A DNA stretch of 64,000 bases from Mesorhizobium xinjiangense (GCF_009749525.1 NZ_WOAC01000002.1:62001-126000); one strand, 5' to 3'; counted from the stretch's first letter, positions 10,305 through 17,831 are shown. Notes: generated by a model from the sequence alone, not told the origin. A program made the numbers and translations.

Positions 10305-10403
10305 ATCGGTTCATCGCTTCACGGAATCGATGAACGATCCAACTCTTTGATTTGACGCAATTCCGGACGGAGAACCGGCTTCCACTTCTCCTGGAATTGC
10401 TCT
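10305..10403. repeat. Inverted copy of the 49-bp intergenic repeat with flanking hairpin
   Basis: 10355-10403 is the reverse complement of the 49-bp unit seen twice at 9440-9544, with a few mismatches. The adjacent 10308-10340 (TTCATCGCTTCACGGAATCG...) is a degenerate version of the hairpin at 9559-9589. The doxX gene therefore lies between inverted copies of one composite element. The whole gene-free stretch 10087-10490 contains this element and otherwise nothing recognisable. Confidence 0.75.
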
Positions 10404-10436
10404 AACACCGCGTCGGCTATCGCTAGGCTGTGTCCC

Positions 10437-10538
10437 GCTCAAATGGAATCGTCTGAGCGAAAGATACATGCTCCAGCATGTTGATCTGCCGCGCATAACT
10501 TCGCTTCAAACGTTTCCGTTTGAAGCAAACGCGCGCTA
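10437..10538. repeat. Composite intergenic repeat with three hairpins, copy 2
   Basis: 10491-10538 matches 4291-4338 in 44 of 48 positions, including the perfect GCTTCAAACG/CGTTTGAAGC stem (10503-10512 with 10517-10526). Upstream are CGCTCA...TGAGCG (about 10437-10460) and the palindrome CATGCTCCAGCATG. As in copy 1, the stop codon of the neighbouring minus-strand gene (10536-10538) is inside the repeat. Confidence 0.75.
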
Positions 10539-10772
10539 CCGATCGCCAAATTGCTCCGCGTTCGCGTTCACAACGGCCAGCGCCTCGAGTTCATTGCGCG
10601 ACAGATTGACCGTGTAGCGGTATTTCGATCGTGGATCGTACACACCTGCGGCGCAAAAGCTGAACTCGACCTCCTCCTTGTTGCCATTGGCGATCGAGTT
10701 AAGTTCTAGCGGTGCGTTGAAAATGGTCGTCTTCACGCCGAGGCGTTTTGCCGGCGCGACCTGAATGCGCAT
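10536..10772 (-). CDS. Small conserved-looking hypothetical protein (78 aa)
   Basis: A 78-residue soluble protein not recognised. It has one central Phe/Cys stretch (EVEFSFCAAG) and a C-terminal half rich in Asn, Arg and Glu (SKYRYTVNLSRNELEALAVVNANAEQFG), probably a short alpha/beta fold. A GGGGAG ribosome-binding site lies just before the ATG, which supports translation. The stop codon lies in the repeat at 10491-10538. Confidence 0.55.
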   Translation of the reverse strand: MRIQVAPAKRLGVKTTIFNAPLELNSIANGNKEEVEFSFCAAGVYDPRSKYRYTVNLSRNELEALAVVNANAEQFGDR

Positions 10773-10875
10773 GTCGCTGCTCCCCTACAAGCAGGCACGA
10801 ATACCGTGCTGGAAGGCGATCATAGCGCTTCATTAGCGCACCGGCATAATGAAATTGCCGTGAGTGCCGCGGCAT

Positions 10876-11148
10876 TCAGGCGCTCTGGTCGGGGCGATCG
10901 TCGATCAGGATACGGGCTTCCCTGGCAGCCGAAATGAACGCGCGGCGCGCCAGATGGGGAGGCTTGCGGCCCTTGGCGACCTCGAGGCAACATTCGGCGG
11001 CGCGCATGTAGCGCTGCGTGCGCGGCCAGCGCCAGCGGCGAACCAGAATGTCGGCCGCGCTGCGCGTGTCGGTGACCACGATGGTACGGTCTAGACGGCC
11101 CGGCTGGACAATGACCGGCAGGTGAAAGCGTCTGTTTTGCATGGGCAT
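10876..11148 (-). CDS. DUF982 family protein
   Basis: A 90-residue protein matching the rhizobial DUF982 pattern: FHLPVIVQPG, then TDTRSAADILVRRWRWPRT with the WP element, AAECCLEVAKGRKPP, and an ARRAFISAAREARILID tail. DUF982 genes are small and multi-copy in Hyphomicrobiales, and their role is unknown. I chose ATG 11148 (MPMQNRRFHLP), which starts next to the conserved part. Alternatives are 11142 and 11202, and none has a strong ribosome-binding site. Confidence 0.7.
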   Translation of the reverse strand: MPMQNRRFHLPVIVQPGRLDRTIVVTDTRSAADILVRRWRWPRTQRYMRAAECCLEVAKGRKPPHLARRAFISAAREARILIDDRPDQSA

Positions 11149-11907
11149 ACGCTGGCAATCGTACAATACAACACCAACCCGCCCAGGCGCACCAAAGGCC
11201 ATATTCGCCTGTTTTGCAAGCCTTTTACCTCCAACCGGGAAGGGAAGTGACGCAATGCCGCGTCAAAATTGCCCCTTCGATGGTGGCATTACGTCGAAAA
11301 GGCATCTGACATGCGCCGCAAAAGCGCGACAGATTTCATGACCGGTGCCGGTCTCCGCCCCCGCCCTTCCGGTGCCGGTCCCGGTGTGAGTCCGCTCGTA
11401 GAGGGCGGCTCACACCGGGCGCTTTGGCGGAACGTGAGCCATGTTTCGTACAGCGGGCCGATAACCGACGGCATTTCCGCGAAACCCGGCCGGATTCGAA
11501 ATGCAATCCGTGTCTCCGAAACGGGCCGTGCATTTGTTTGCAACGGCACTGAAATGGCTTCGCGTGCAGTCAGCCTGGCGGAACAGAAGCCTAGTGGTTC
11601 GTTTCAAGCCCGACCGAGCGCGCGGCCTTACGACAGGCGCTCAGCTCATCGCCCGCATCCGGCCTTGCCTCTCCCGTCCGTCCCCATTCGGGGTCATTGG
11701 AAACCTCGGACGCCCTCCATCAATCGGAAGAATGAGCGCTTCCCGGAGGGCGCAACCTTGACACTTGAGATGACTGACGTCATGCACAGGGTGAAGTCGG
11801 TTACCGCCAGACGCTCGCCGTAAATATCATGCTGTGCGTTGCAATCTATCTGGGACGACTGTACTCGGCGTTTCGCCAAAATGCAAGCAATAGTTGCTTC
11901 CCCATTC
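11149..11907. other. 759 bases without a supported gene
   Basis: Several frames are open here (for example 11269-11823 plus), but none has a family signature, a plausible protein composition or a good ribosome-binding site. The only recognisable content is the 63-bp glycosyltransferase 3'-end remnant at 11802-11864. Confidence 0.6.
11802..11864 (+). pseudogene. Remnant of a GT2 glycosyltransferase 3' end (copy A)
   Basis: The 63 bases match the last 63 bases of the intact glycosyltransferase at 16733-16795 in 53 positions. Read in the corresponding frame they encode YRQTLAVNIMLCVAIYLGRL followed by TAC where the intact gene has its TAG stop. The differences are mostly synonymous or conservative, so this was once coding. 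Nothing of the rest of the gene is seen upstream. Confidence 0.75.
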
Positions 11908-12339
11908 TCATACAAGTGACTCGTTCCTTTTGGAGGCCTGCTCGAGGGCCAGCAACAGAGCAAAACCAGACTTGCGTCGCCGCGACAGCGTGCGTCGCTC
12001 GTATGTGTCAAGTGTTGCCAGTTTCTCGAGACTGTTGGCGATCGCATTTCCCTCAAGGGATTCCAGCGAAAGCTCGGAACCCTCAGAACTCATCGAACTG
12101 TTGATCAGGGAAGCCTTTGCGCGGCGTATCGACACAAGGGTCAACTGAAGGTCGGCAAGATGTTCGGCAGCGCGCAGGATCTCGGGGTTTCGACTCCCCC
12201 TGGAAAATGTATCCGTCAACTTCGATGTTGCCTGCCGGCGCTCCAAAGAAATGTCGAAACGGGCCGTCAGCCCATGCTTGGTCGCATTTCGGGAACTGGG
12301 CCGTGGCGGTCTACTTGAGGTGGGTCGGATTCGGTTCAT
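11908..12339 (-). CDS. Hypothetical protein with NATKHGLTA motif, second gene of a pair
   Basis: A 143-residue basic, soluble protein not assignable to a known function. Near the N-terminus it has SSRNATKHGLTARFDIS; an N-x-x-KHGLTA motif is common in small proteins from rhizobial accessory regions. The rest is helical and Leu/Ser/Arg-rich (LRAAEHLADLQLTLVSIRRAKASL), with a predicted helical hairpin. Its ATG overlaps the stop of the upstream gene in ATGA, so the two are co-translated. Coding usage is less GC-biased than in the core genes. Confidence 0.55.
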   Translation of the reverse strand: MNRIRPTSSRPPRPSSRNATKHGLTARFDISLERRQATSKLTDTFSRGSRNPEILRAAEHLADLQLTLVSIRRAKASLINSSMSSEGSELSLESLEGNAIANSLEKLATLDTYERRTLSRRRKSGFALLLALEQASKRNESLV

Positions 12340-12980
12340 GTTGCCAGCGACGATGACCGAGACGATTCTTCGGGCTCAACAGATTCCGCAAACTGGTCAA
12401 CAATAGCATTGGCCTTCTGCTTCGCCGTTTGAGGATTGAGAGAACGGTGGGCATGAAACTCGCGGAACAGCTTTTCCCGGCGATCCTCCAGCCTCTCGAT
12501 CATTGTGTCGTAACGCTCGACCTTGTCGAGGTTTTCGATCATGGCCGAATCAACGACGTCCTCGGCCGTCAGCCCGTACTCGGCGAGCCGTTTCTCTGCT
12601 ACCTGTGACCGTCCAACAGCGGTTGGTTGAGATCGAAACTGCCCATGCGAAAATCCATCGCGATGAAAGACACTATTTTCAATCAGCTCGGATGCGCGGT
12701 CTGGGCAGGCAAGCCGGATGAGGGTCGTCTTTGCCCTGCGGTAGCGTAAAATTTCCCAATTTGCGTTGACAAGGTCGTTGACGAGAAACCATTCGCTTGG
12801 TGTCTGCGGATCAAATTCCACCGCAAACAGAGTCAGAAAATCCCGATAGAGAGAAACATCTTCGGTTGAAATAACCGGTGCATGTCCCAACACGTCCTGG
12901 ATATAGTCCGGAATTACAATGGATTCCCCTCGTGATGGCGGTTCTACATTTCGCATTGGAGGGATGGAATTTTTGGTCAC
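12336..12980 (-). CDS. Hypothetical protein, first gene of a pair
   Basis: A 214-residue soluble protein, not recognised. The middle (about 45-100) is helical with SLYRDFLTLFAVEFDPQTPS and EWFLVNDLVNANWEILRYRR. The C-terminal part contains LDKVERYDTMIERLEDRREKLFREF, split here as a likely helix or coiled coil around 150-180. The start is GTG at 12980, preceded by AAGAAAG. A perfect 14-bp palindrome lies 28-41 bases upstream. It is translationally coupled to the NATKHGLTA protein. Both lie next to transposase and integrase remnants, so they may be cargo of a decayed mobile element. Confidence 0.55.
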   Translation of the reverse strand: MTKNSIPPMRNVEPPSRGESIVIPDYIQDVLGHAPVISTEDVSLYRDFLTLFAVEFDPQTPSEWFLVNDLVNANWEILRYRRAKTTLIRLACPDRASELIENSVFHRDGFSHGQFRSQPTAVGRSQVAEKRLAEYGLTAEDVVDSAMIENLDKVERYDTMIERLEDRREKLFREFHAHRSLNPQTAKQKANAIVDQFAESVEPEESSRSSSLAT

Positions 12981-13007
12981 TGACTTTCTTTCTTGTTTGA
13001 TACCATT

Positions 13008-13021
13008 AATTTCATGAAATT
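13008..13021. promoter_or_regulatory. 14-bp palindrome upstream of the hypothetical gene pair
   Basis: AATTTCATGAAATT is a perfect palindrome in a short AT-rich stretch, 28 bases before the GTG start at 12980. It is a candidate operator or promoter element. No matching regulator can be named. Confidence 0.35.
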
Positions 13022-13082
13022 TTCATCAAAATCGTTCTTATTGGTTAAGTCATGCTTGATGAACTCGTAGTAACGCATAGCC

Positions 13083-13371
13083 TTAAGAGTGATTCGGTGC
13101 AAAACCCAATGCAACAATCATGTGTGGCGAGTGGCTTTCGGGCGGTGGCGCGGCGACCATCAGCCGCAAAATGCCCTTCGGCCAGCTGAGCAGGAGAGAA
13201 ATTGTAGCCGCCGACCAGGATGGTGTCGGCCGCAACGCCTTTTACATATGCGAGGTGGCTGCAGTCCATTCTGTGATCGTTTTCGATGTGGGCGATCACC
13301 GGTTTGACCTTGGATCACCGTCGCATCCGGCGATTGATATGCTCGTGCGGGGTCAACCAGATGCGCGCCAT
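13083..13371 (-). pseudogene. IS5-family transposase C-terminal remnant
   Basis: On the minus strand the reading INRRMRR-stop-SKVKPVIAHIENDHRMD, then GVAADTILVGGYNF, matches the conserved C-terminal end of IS5-type transposases (RRRS-EPVIGH-K-DHRM ... GD--NA-L-A-GYNF). Two lesions are visible: an in-frame TGA at 13315-13317, and a frameshift after GYNF (about 13195-13205), beyond which the other frame continues as SLLLSWPKGILRLM to a TAA at 13083-13085. The N-terminal catalytic part is absent. No terminal inverted repeats were located. The rest of 12981-13684 contains nothing recognisable. Confidence 0.7.
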
Positions 13372-13684
13372 TGCCACGACCCGCCAACCAGTCTGACCAC
13401 GAGCACCGGGGCAGCAGGGCCGCGCCGAACCTCGCTTCCCAACTTCTAGCGCGTTCCTAAGGTCCGAGTGGTGACCGCCAAGCTGACAGGAAGGATTGGT
13501 CACTGCACGATACAAGAGGGCGCGGAACATAATACGAACAATCATTTGCGCGCGGTCTACAAATCTGTATATTACTGATCATTCTGGCCCTCGGAAGCGG
13601 GCACCTACCACCGGAACAAATTGAACCAGAGACGATCGTGCCTTGGGCGCGACGGCTCGCAATTGTCCGAGGTAAGGGAAGCCC

Positions 13685-14479
13685 ATGCTCGACGACGAAA
13701 TAAAGTCGAGGACCGAAATCCACAGAAATGCCCCCGGGCGAAGAAAGGCGTACGGCGCGCGCCGTATTGCGGTCGAAGTGACTGACGAGATCCTTTGGCA
13801 GCTGCGCTATCTCGCTCGCCTTCTGGTGGGGCGAGATACCATGGCGGGTGTGCTCGGGGTCTCTCTATCGGCTTTTCAAGATTTCCTGGAGCAATTGCCG
13901 GAGGCGGTTGCAGAAATCGAACAGGGGATCGCCGAAGGGAAGGTGAGAATCCGTCGTGCCCAGTTCCGCGTCGCGGAGAAAGACTCCGGCATGGCCGTGT
14001 TCTTGGCAAAGAATTACTTGCTCCAGTCAGATAAGACCGGAACGGGCGGCCGCGGTGCGATCCAAATCGTGATCGACCAGGATGGCGGGACCGAAATCGA
14101 GAAGAATGCCGGCGGGAAAAGTATGGCGCGCGTCTGCCCACGCTTCGCGAACGAGGCGACCGACGAGATGCTTTGGCAGCTGCGCTATCTCGCTCGCCTT
14201 CATTGTCCGCAAGAGGAAATGGCGGGGTTTCTTCGTATCTCCTTATCCAGCTTCCGAGCCTTCTTGAACAGATCGCCGGAAGCATCTGAAGCGATCGAAC
14301 AAGGGCTCGCCGAAGGAAAATTGAAAATCCGCCGTGCCCTGCTCCGCCATGCGAAACGAAACGGAACGGTCGCCATGTTCCTGGCAGAACAAAACCTGCT
14401 TGCGTCGGACAATGCCGGAGCGAGCAACGGTGGCGCGATCCGAATCATTGTGGTCGATGCGGACAAGGCCGCAGCATGA
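13685..14479 (+). CDS. Protein of two tandem phage-type HTH (small-terminase-like) repeats
   Basis: A 264-residue protein made of two copies of one unit of about 115 residues (about 28-125 and 155-250). Each unit reads TDEILWQLRYLARL, an HTH-like MAGVLGVSLSAFQDFL, a PEAVAEIEQGIAEGKVRIRRAQ helix and a MAVFLAKNYL element. The order resembles small-terminase-like or recognition proteins of phages (S-x-x-TF...RR-Q...M-W-LGK--L). A 31-bp stretch is identical between the copies (13793-13823 and 14171-14201), so the duplication is recent or under conversion. AAGGGAAG precedes the ATG. DNA binding is inferred; no terminase large subunit is nearby. Confidence 0.6.
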   Translation: MLDDEIKSRTEIHRNAPGRRKAYGARRIAVEVTDEILWQLRYLARLLVGRDTMAGVLGVSLSAFQDFLEQLPEAVAEIEQGIAEGKVRIRRAQFRVAEKDSGMAVFLAKNYLLQSDKTGTGGRGAIQIVIDQDGGTEIEKNAGGKSMARVCPRFANEATDEMLWQLRYLARLHCPQEEMAGFLRISLSSFRAFLNRSPEASEAIEQGLAEGKLKIRRALLRHAKRNGTVAMFLAEQNLLASDNAGASNGGAIRIIVVDADKAAA

Positions 14480-14547
14480 AACCTTGCCTTGCACAGACCA
14501 TTTTGCCGCCACGACGGAACGCTGATCGGCAAGGCATACGGGAGGTC

Positions 14548-14631
14548 ATGAAGGCCACGTTTGGCAGGCCTCGGCGAATCTACACGTCCCGGGACGTCAC
14601 CGAGGATCGACCAAAACTGATCGTGCCATAG
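14548..14631 (+). CDS. Possible 27-aa ORF before the excisionase-like gene
   Basis: A short frame, MKATFGRPRRIYTSRD..., has GGGAGG six bases before the ATG. It is followed by a 16-codon frame (14639-14689) whose TGA overlaps the next gene's ATG. The ribosome-binding site is the only support. It could be a leader peptide or chance. Confidence 0.25.
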   Translation: MKATFGRPRRIYTSRDVTEDRPKLIVP

Positions 14632-14685
14632 GATTACAATGACGCGTGGAACCAAAAGGGCGGCGTTCAATGAAGGGAACTTGAA

Positions 14686-15069
14686 ATGACCGTGGAACCA
14701 ATTTGCGACTTTGACAAGGACGCGCTTATCCGCATTGACAGGGCGGTCAAAATCGCATTTCCGGACGGAACGATGACCGCAAAGGGTCTTCGCAGAGAAC
14801 GCGACGCCGGGCGGTTGGAAACGCATATCATCGCGCGCAAGGAATACGTCACCCTCGCGGCGATCGATAGGATGATCGAGCTATGCCGCGTGCAGCCAAG
14901 GGTGCCCGCCTCATCTGGCGAAAGAAAAGCATTCGGAAAGACGGGACAGTCAGGAGCCCGGCCGGGTGGTGGATCAGAGACGGAACGAATCTCTACAGCA
15001 CGGGCTGCGGCAATGGCGAGACTGCAAGAGCTGAAGAAAAACTCGCGGCGTACATCGACAAAAAGCTAG
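14686..15069 (+). CDS. Excisionase-like HTH protein next to an integrase remnant
   Basis: A 127-residue protein whose first 70 residues look like a small MerR/excisionase-type HTH: AVKIAFPDGTMTAKGLRRER, DAGRLETHIIARKEYVTLAA, IDRMIELCR. Rhizobial integrative elements often have this kind of gene directly before a tyrosine recombinase. The integrase remnant beginning at 14883 overlaps it in another frame. The C-terminal 60 residues are low-complexity and may be run-on sequence. GAAGGGAAC lies before the ATG. A related fragment is on the other strand at 15223-15363. Confidence 0.55.
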   Translation: MTVEPICDFDKDALIRIDRAVKIAFPDGTMTAKGLRRERDAGRLETHIIARKEYVTLAAIDRMIELCRVQPRVPASSGERKAFGKTGQSGARPGGGSETERISTARAAAMARLQELKKNSRRTSTKS

Positions 15070-15110
15070 CCAAGCAGGCACCTGAACGCACGCGCGGCAA
15101 GGCTGTTTAA
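14883..15110 (+). pseudogene. N-terminal arm of a tyrosine-recombinase integrase (truncated)
   Basis: 75 residues starting MPRAAKGARLIWRKK and continuing with SPAGWWIRDGTNLYSTGCG and AEEKLAAYIDKKLAK. This is the N-terminal arm typical of rhizobial phage-type integrases (basic start, W-IRDG, STGCG, LAAYI--K). The frame stops at 15110, before any core-binding or catalytic R-HxxR-Y domain, so it cannot be a functional recombinase. It overlaps the excisionase-like gene, as in intact elements. Confidence 0.6.
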
Positions 15111-15222
15111 CCACGCGACCCTAACCTGTCCTCTCTGAATTAGAGCAAGAGCCCGAGCTTCACCGAACCTCTGATCGGCGACTTCATGTGCCAGGTAACG
15201 AAAAGGCCAGATTGGCGCGCAT

Positions 15223-15363
15223 TTAATGGAACTCGCGATCGCCGATGATTTCCGTGACAAGTCGACCCGCGTCGCGCTCGCGGCGCAAGGCGCGCAGACC
15301 AATGGTTCCATCTGGAAATGCGATCTTCGCGGCCACGTAACCGCCAACTGGGCTTGCAGTCAT
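15223..15363 (-). pseudogene. Truncated second excisionase-like HTH gene
   Basis: 46 codons on the minus strand read YVAAKIAFPDGTIGLRALRR, ERDAGRLVTEIIGDREFH, stop. This aligns with AVKIAFPDGTMTAKGLRRER-DAGRLETHIIARKEY of the gene at 14686. It ends where the intact protein would continue into its second helix pair, so it is probably truncated. It faces the first copy. No integrase follows it. Confidence 0.55.
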
Positions 15364-15364
15364 T

Positions 15365-15490
15365 TCAGATTACCTTGAAGAATCGCTTCACCTCGATGAT
15401 GGCTTTGAGTGTCACCATCGCCTGATCCACCTTCAAAGGCTGTTGACGAGGCGACCCCGGCTGCTCGTTGAAGTTGCTTTTCTCCGCCAT
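15365..15490 (-). CDS. Possible 41-aa ORF upstream of the truncated HTH gene
   Basis: A frame encoding MAEKSNFNEQPGSPRQQ, then LKVDQAMVTLKAIIEVKRFF, ends two bases before the ATG of the HTH fragment at 15363. The tight spacing suggests a two-gene unit. Composition looks protein-like. No family is recognised. The 282 bases from 15491 to the glycosyltransferase start hold nothing I can name. Confidence 0.35.
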   Translation of the reverse strand: MAEKSNFNEQPGSPRQQPLKVDQAMVTLKAIIEVKRFFKVI

Positions 15491-15772
15491 ACGCGATCGC
15501 TAATCCGACGAGGACATTTCGCCTGCCTTGGCGCGATCGGCTCGCCGATCCTGTACCCAGTCACGTATAGATTCGCTGGGTACCTACGCCGATCGTGTCG
15601 ACGATCGGGTGATCACCATGCCCACCAGTGCGGTTTCGTATTGCGAAAATTTCGTCGAATAGCCACCATTTCATTCTCGAGATCCAAAGCGCGAAATCAA
15701 CAGAGACGTCGACGGTCAGCACAGGGATGTGTATTGGCCACAAAGGTAAATTGAAGTCAGAGCGGCGAAGCA

Positions 15773-16795
15773 GTGCAATTGTCCAACGGATACGCCTCAC
15801 GGACCGGTGCCGGGCCAGAGACCAGTCGCACGGAAGGGGCAGAATATCGGGCGGCTACGGGAAGGCCTGCCGGCATATGTCGGGTTGCGATCCTAGTCGC
15901 AGTCTACAACGGCGAGAAATATCTGCAGGAGCAGCTTGAATCGCTCGCCGCGCAAACGGTCGAGCACATCGATATCTGGGTAAGCGATGACGGCTCGACG
16001 GATCGTTCACGCACCATTCTCCATGACTGGCAAAGCAAATGGGAGAAGGGGACCTTTCACATCATGTCGGGTCCGTCGAAGGGCTTTGCCGAGAATTTTA
16101 GGAGCCTGATGGCCAATGCGGACATTGAAGCGGATTATTTCGCATTTTGCGATCAGGACGATATCTGGGACCCGGACAAGCTTTCCGCTGCGGTTTCGGT
16201 GCTGGAGAGCAACGCCAATGAGCGCCTGGGTCTATACTGCTCGCGCACACGCATTATCGGCGAGGATGGCCAGACTATCGGACAGTCGCCGCTCTTTGCC
16301 CGGCCGCCGCATTTCCGCAACGCCATCGTGCAAAGCATCGGCGGCGGCAACACCATGGTCCTGAATCGCCGGGCGTGGTCGCTCATGGCTGAAAGCGCGC
16401 GGCGCACGTCCTTCGTCAGCCACGACTGGTGGTGCTATCTGCTCATCTCGGGTGCCGGCGGCTATGTTCATTATGACCCGACGCCGCGGATCGGCTATCG
16501 CCAGCACACGGGCAATCTCGTCGGCGACAATATGAGCGTGCGTGCCCGCGCCGATCGCTTCAAGCGCCTGTTGACGGGTCGTTTCGCCAAGTGGAACGAT
16601 GAGAACCTGAGCGGGCTGGACAAATGCGCGGACCTTTTGACCGAGGAAGCGCGCGCCACCATGGCGCAGTTCAAATCCATCAGGGCAAGCCGCCATGCCG
16701 GGGCGGTCGTCAGCTATCTCCGATCGGGTATGTACCGCCAGACATTGGCGGCCAATATCATGCTGTGTATTGCAATCTTTCTGGGACGACTGTAG
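15773..16795 (+). CDS. GT2 glycosyltransferase, rhamnosyltransferase-like
   Basis: A 340-residue family-2 glycosyltransferase. The nucleotide-sugar site shows VAILVAVYNGEKYL (about 38-51), SDDGSTDRS, and FCDQDDIWDPDK, the DQDD pattern frequent in rhamnosyltransferases. Acceptor-side motifs are GGGNTMVLN and SHDWWCYLL. A helical tail follows. The start is GTG 15773; the first 35 residues are not conserved, so the true start may lie further in. The last 63 bases (16733-16795) recur as remnants at 11802 and 45524. It lies far from the main polysaccharide locus but plausibly serves it, because rmlACBD there makes dTDP-rhamnose. Confidence 0.82.
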   Translation: MQLSNGYASRTGAGPETSRTEGAEYRAATGRPAGICRVAILVAVYNGEKYLQEQLESLAAQTVEHIDIWVSDDGSTDRSRTILHDWQSKWEKGTFHIMSGPSKGFAENFRSLMANADIEADYFAFCDQDDIWDPDKLSAAVSVLESNANERLGLYCSRTRIIGEDGQTIGQSPLFARPPHFRNAIVQSIGGGNTMVLNRRAWSLMAESARRTSFVSHDWWCYLLISGAGGYVHYDPTPRIGYRQHTGNLVGDNMSVRARADRFKRLLTGRFAKWNDENLSGLDKCADLLTEEARATMAQFKSIRASRHAGAVVSYLRSGMYRQTLAANIMLCIAIFLGRL

Positions 16796-16915
16796 CCACT
16801 GGCCGCGCAAGAAAGTTGATACTTGACGGTAGCGCCAAGAGGCTGGGTGCCATGCAAACCTTTGGTATGCGGCCTTCCGCGCCAATCATCTGGCGGCTGA
16901 GCCGCCATATCCCGC

Positions 16916-17170
16916 CTACACAGCATCTTCCGGTGACGGCGGCACGTCGGGCGCCTTGTCGAGCAGCCGTGTGAGATCGCCGCGCGCGGACTTGTACGCG
17001 CGCGCTTTGAGAAAGTCCTGCGCCGTTTGCACCGCGCCGATCTTTTGCGCGACCGCCGCCACGATCCACTGGTTGAGCGACACGCCGTCCTCTTGCGCCA
17101 TGCGCGCCGCCGTCTCCTTCAAGGACTGCGGCAGATGCAGCGGATATTTGTAGCGTTGGGCCTGGGTCAT
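16916..17170 (-). CDS. Antitoxin of a PIN toxin-antitoxin pair (HicB/Arc-like)
   Basis: An 84-residue protein with YKYPLHLPQSLKETAARMAQ and DGVSLNQWIVAAVAQKIGA, a ribbon-helix-helix pattern found in HicB-type and other type II antitoxins. The C-terminus is charged and probably folds on the toxin. Its ATG overlaps the stop of the PIN gene by four bases (17167-17170). The toxin is therefore transcribed first, the reverse of the usual order. Confidence 0.75.
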   Translation of the reverse strand: MTQAQRYKYPLHLPQSLKETAARMAQEDGVSLNQWIVAAVAQKIGAVQTAQDFLKARAYKSARGDLTRLLDKAPDVPPSPEDAV

Positions 17171-17586
17171 TTCTTCAACCTCCTCACGATATCGGCCGGC
17201 GTCGCAACAGTGACGCCCAGTTTGCCGGCCGGGCTGAAATCCTTGACATTGTGCGTCACGATGGCATCAGCGTTTCCGTTCAGTGCAGCCTCCAGGACCA
17301 TCTCATCCGAGGCATCGCTGAGCATGGGCCGGGTGCGAAAGGAGATGTCGACGCCCTCGGCGATGGCTGCAATTGCGCTCATGGCCTGCGCGACATCCTT
17401 CAACGTGTGCCCCGTCGCCGCCCGCGTCTCCATACGGCTGAGCACCGCCTCGTGTTCCAGAAACAGTGCCGTCGAACAAAGCGGCGTAACCAGATCCTGA
17501 TCGGCAAATCGCAGGAGCAGATTGCTTGCGCCGTTCCGGCTGCGGAAGGCCGCGACGATCACATTCGTGTCCAAGACCAATCTCAT
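17167..17586 (-). CDS. PIN-domain ribonuclease toxin
   Basis: A 139-residue PIN nuclease of the COG1569 'putative toxin' group. The acidic Mg site is complete: D6 in VLDTNV, E44 in FLEHE, D94 in SDEMVLEAA, and D107 and D116 in GNADAIVTHNVKDF. It would cleave RNA when freed from its antitoxin, which is encoded directly downstream and co-translated. It lies next to the accessory zone with integrase remnants. Confidence 0.82.
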   Translation of the reverse strand: MRLVLDTNVIVAAFRSRNGASNLLLRFADQDLVTPLCSTALFLEHEAVLSRMETRAATGHTLKDVAQAMSAIAAIAEGVDISFRTRPMLSDASDEMVLEAALNGNADAIVTHNVKDFSPAGKLGVTVATPADIVRRLKK

Positions 17587-17831
17587 CGGGAGATATTGGA
17601 AACATCCTATGAGATGTCAATAGTGTCGTGGATCGAGGCGAGCGTTTCCGCTCGGATATTGCCTTGCCTGCTCCCGGTAGGCTTTCGTCGTCATGCTTTC
17701 GAAAGGCCACATCCCGCGCGCGCAACCTTGAGTCATGTCGGCGCTCATCGGAATTCGGGCGCGCTGTTCACCCGGGAAAGGCCGAGATCGCTCATTTCCC
17801 ATCACGCCGGCAGCGCGACAGGTGGCTGGCC

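Noticed and set aside
11269-11823. A 184-codon plus-strand frame
   Set aside because: Composition is Arg/Ser/Pro-rich, no family is recognisable and no ribosome-binding site is clear. The glycosyltransferase scar at its end is read in another frame.
15066-15347. A 93-codon minus-strand frame
   Set aside because: It covers the HTH-like fragment 15223-15363 in a different frame. The latter shows clear similarity to the protein at 14686, so this frame is the shadow.
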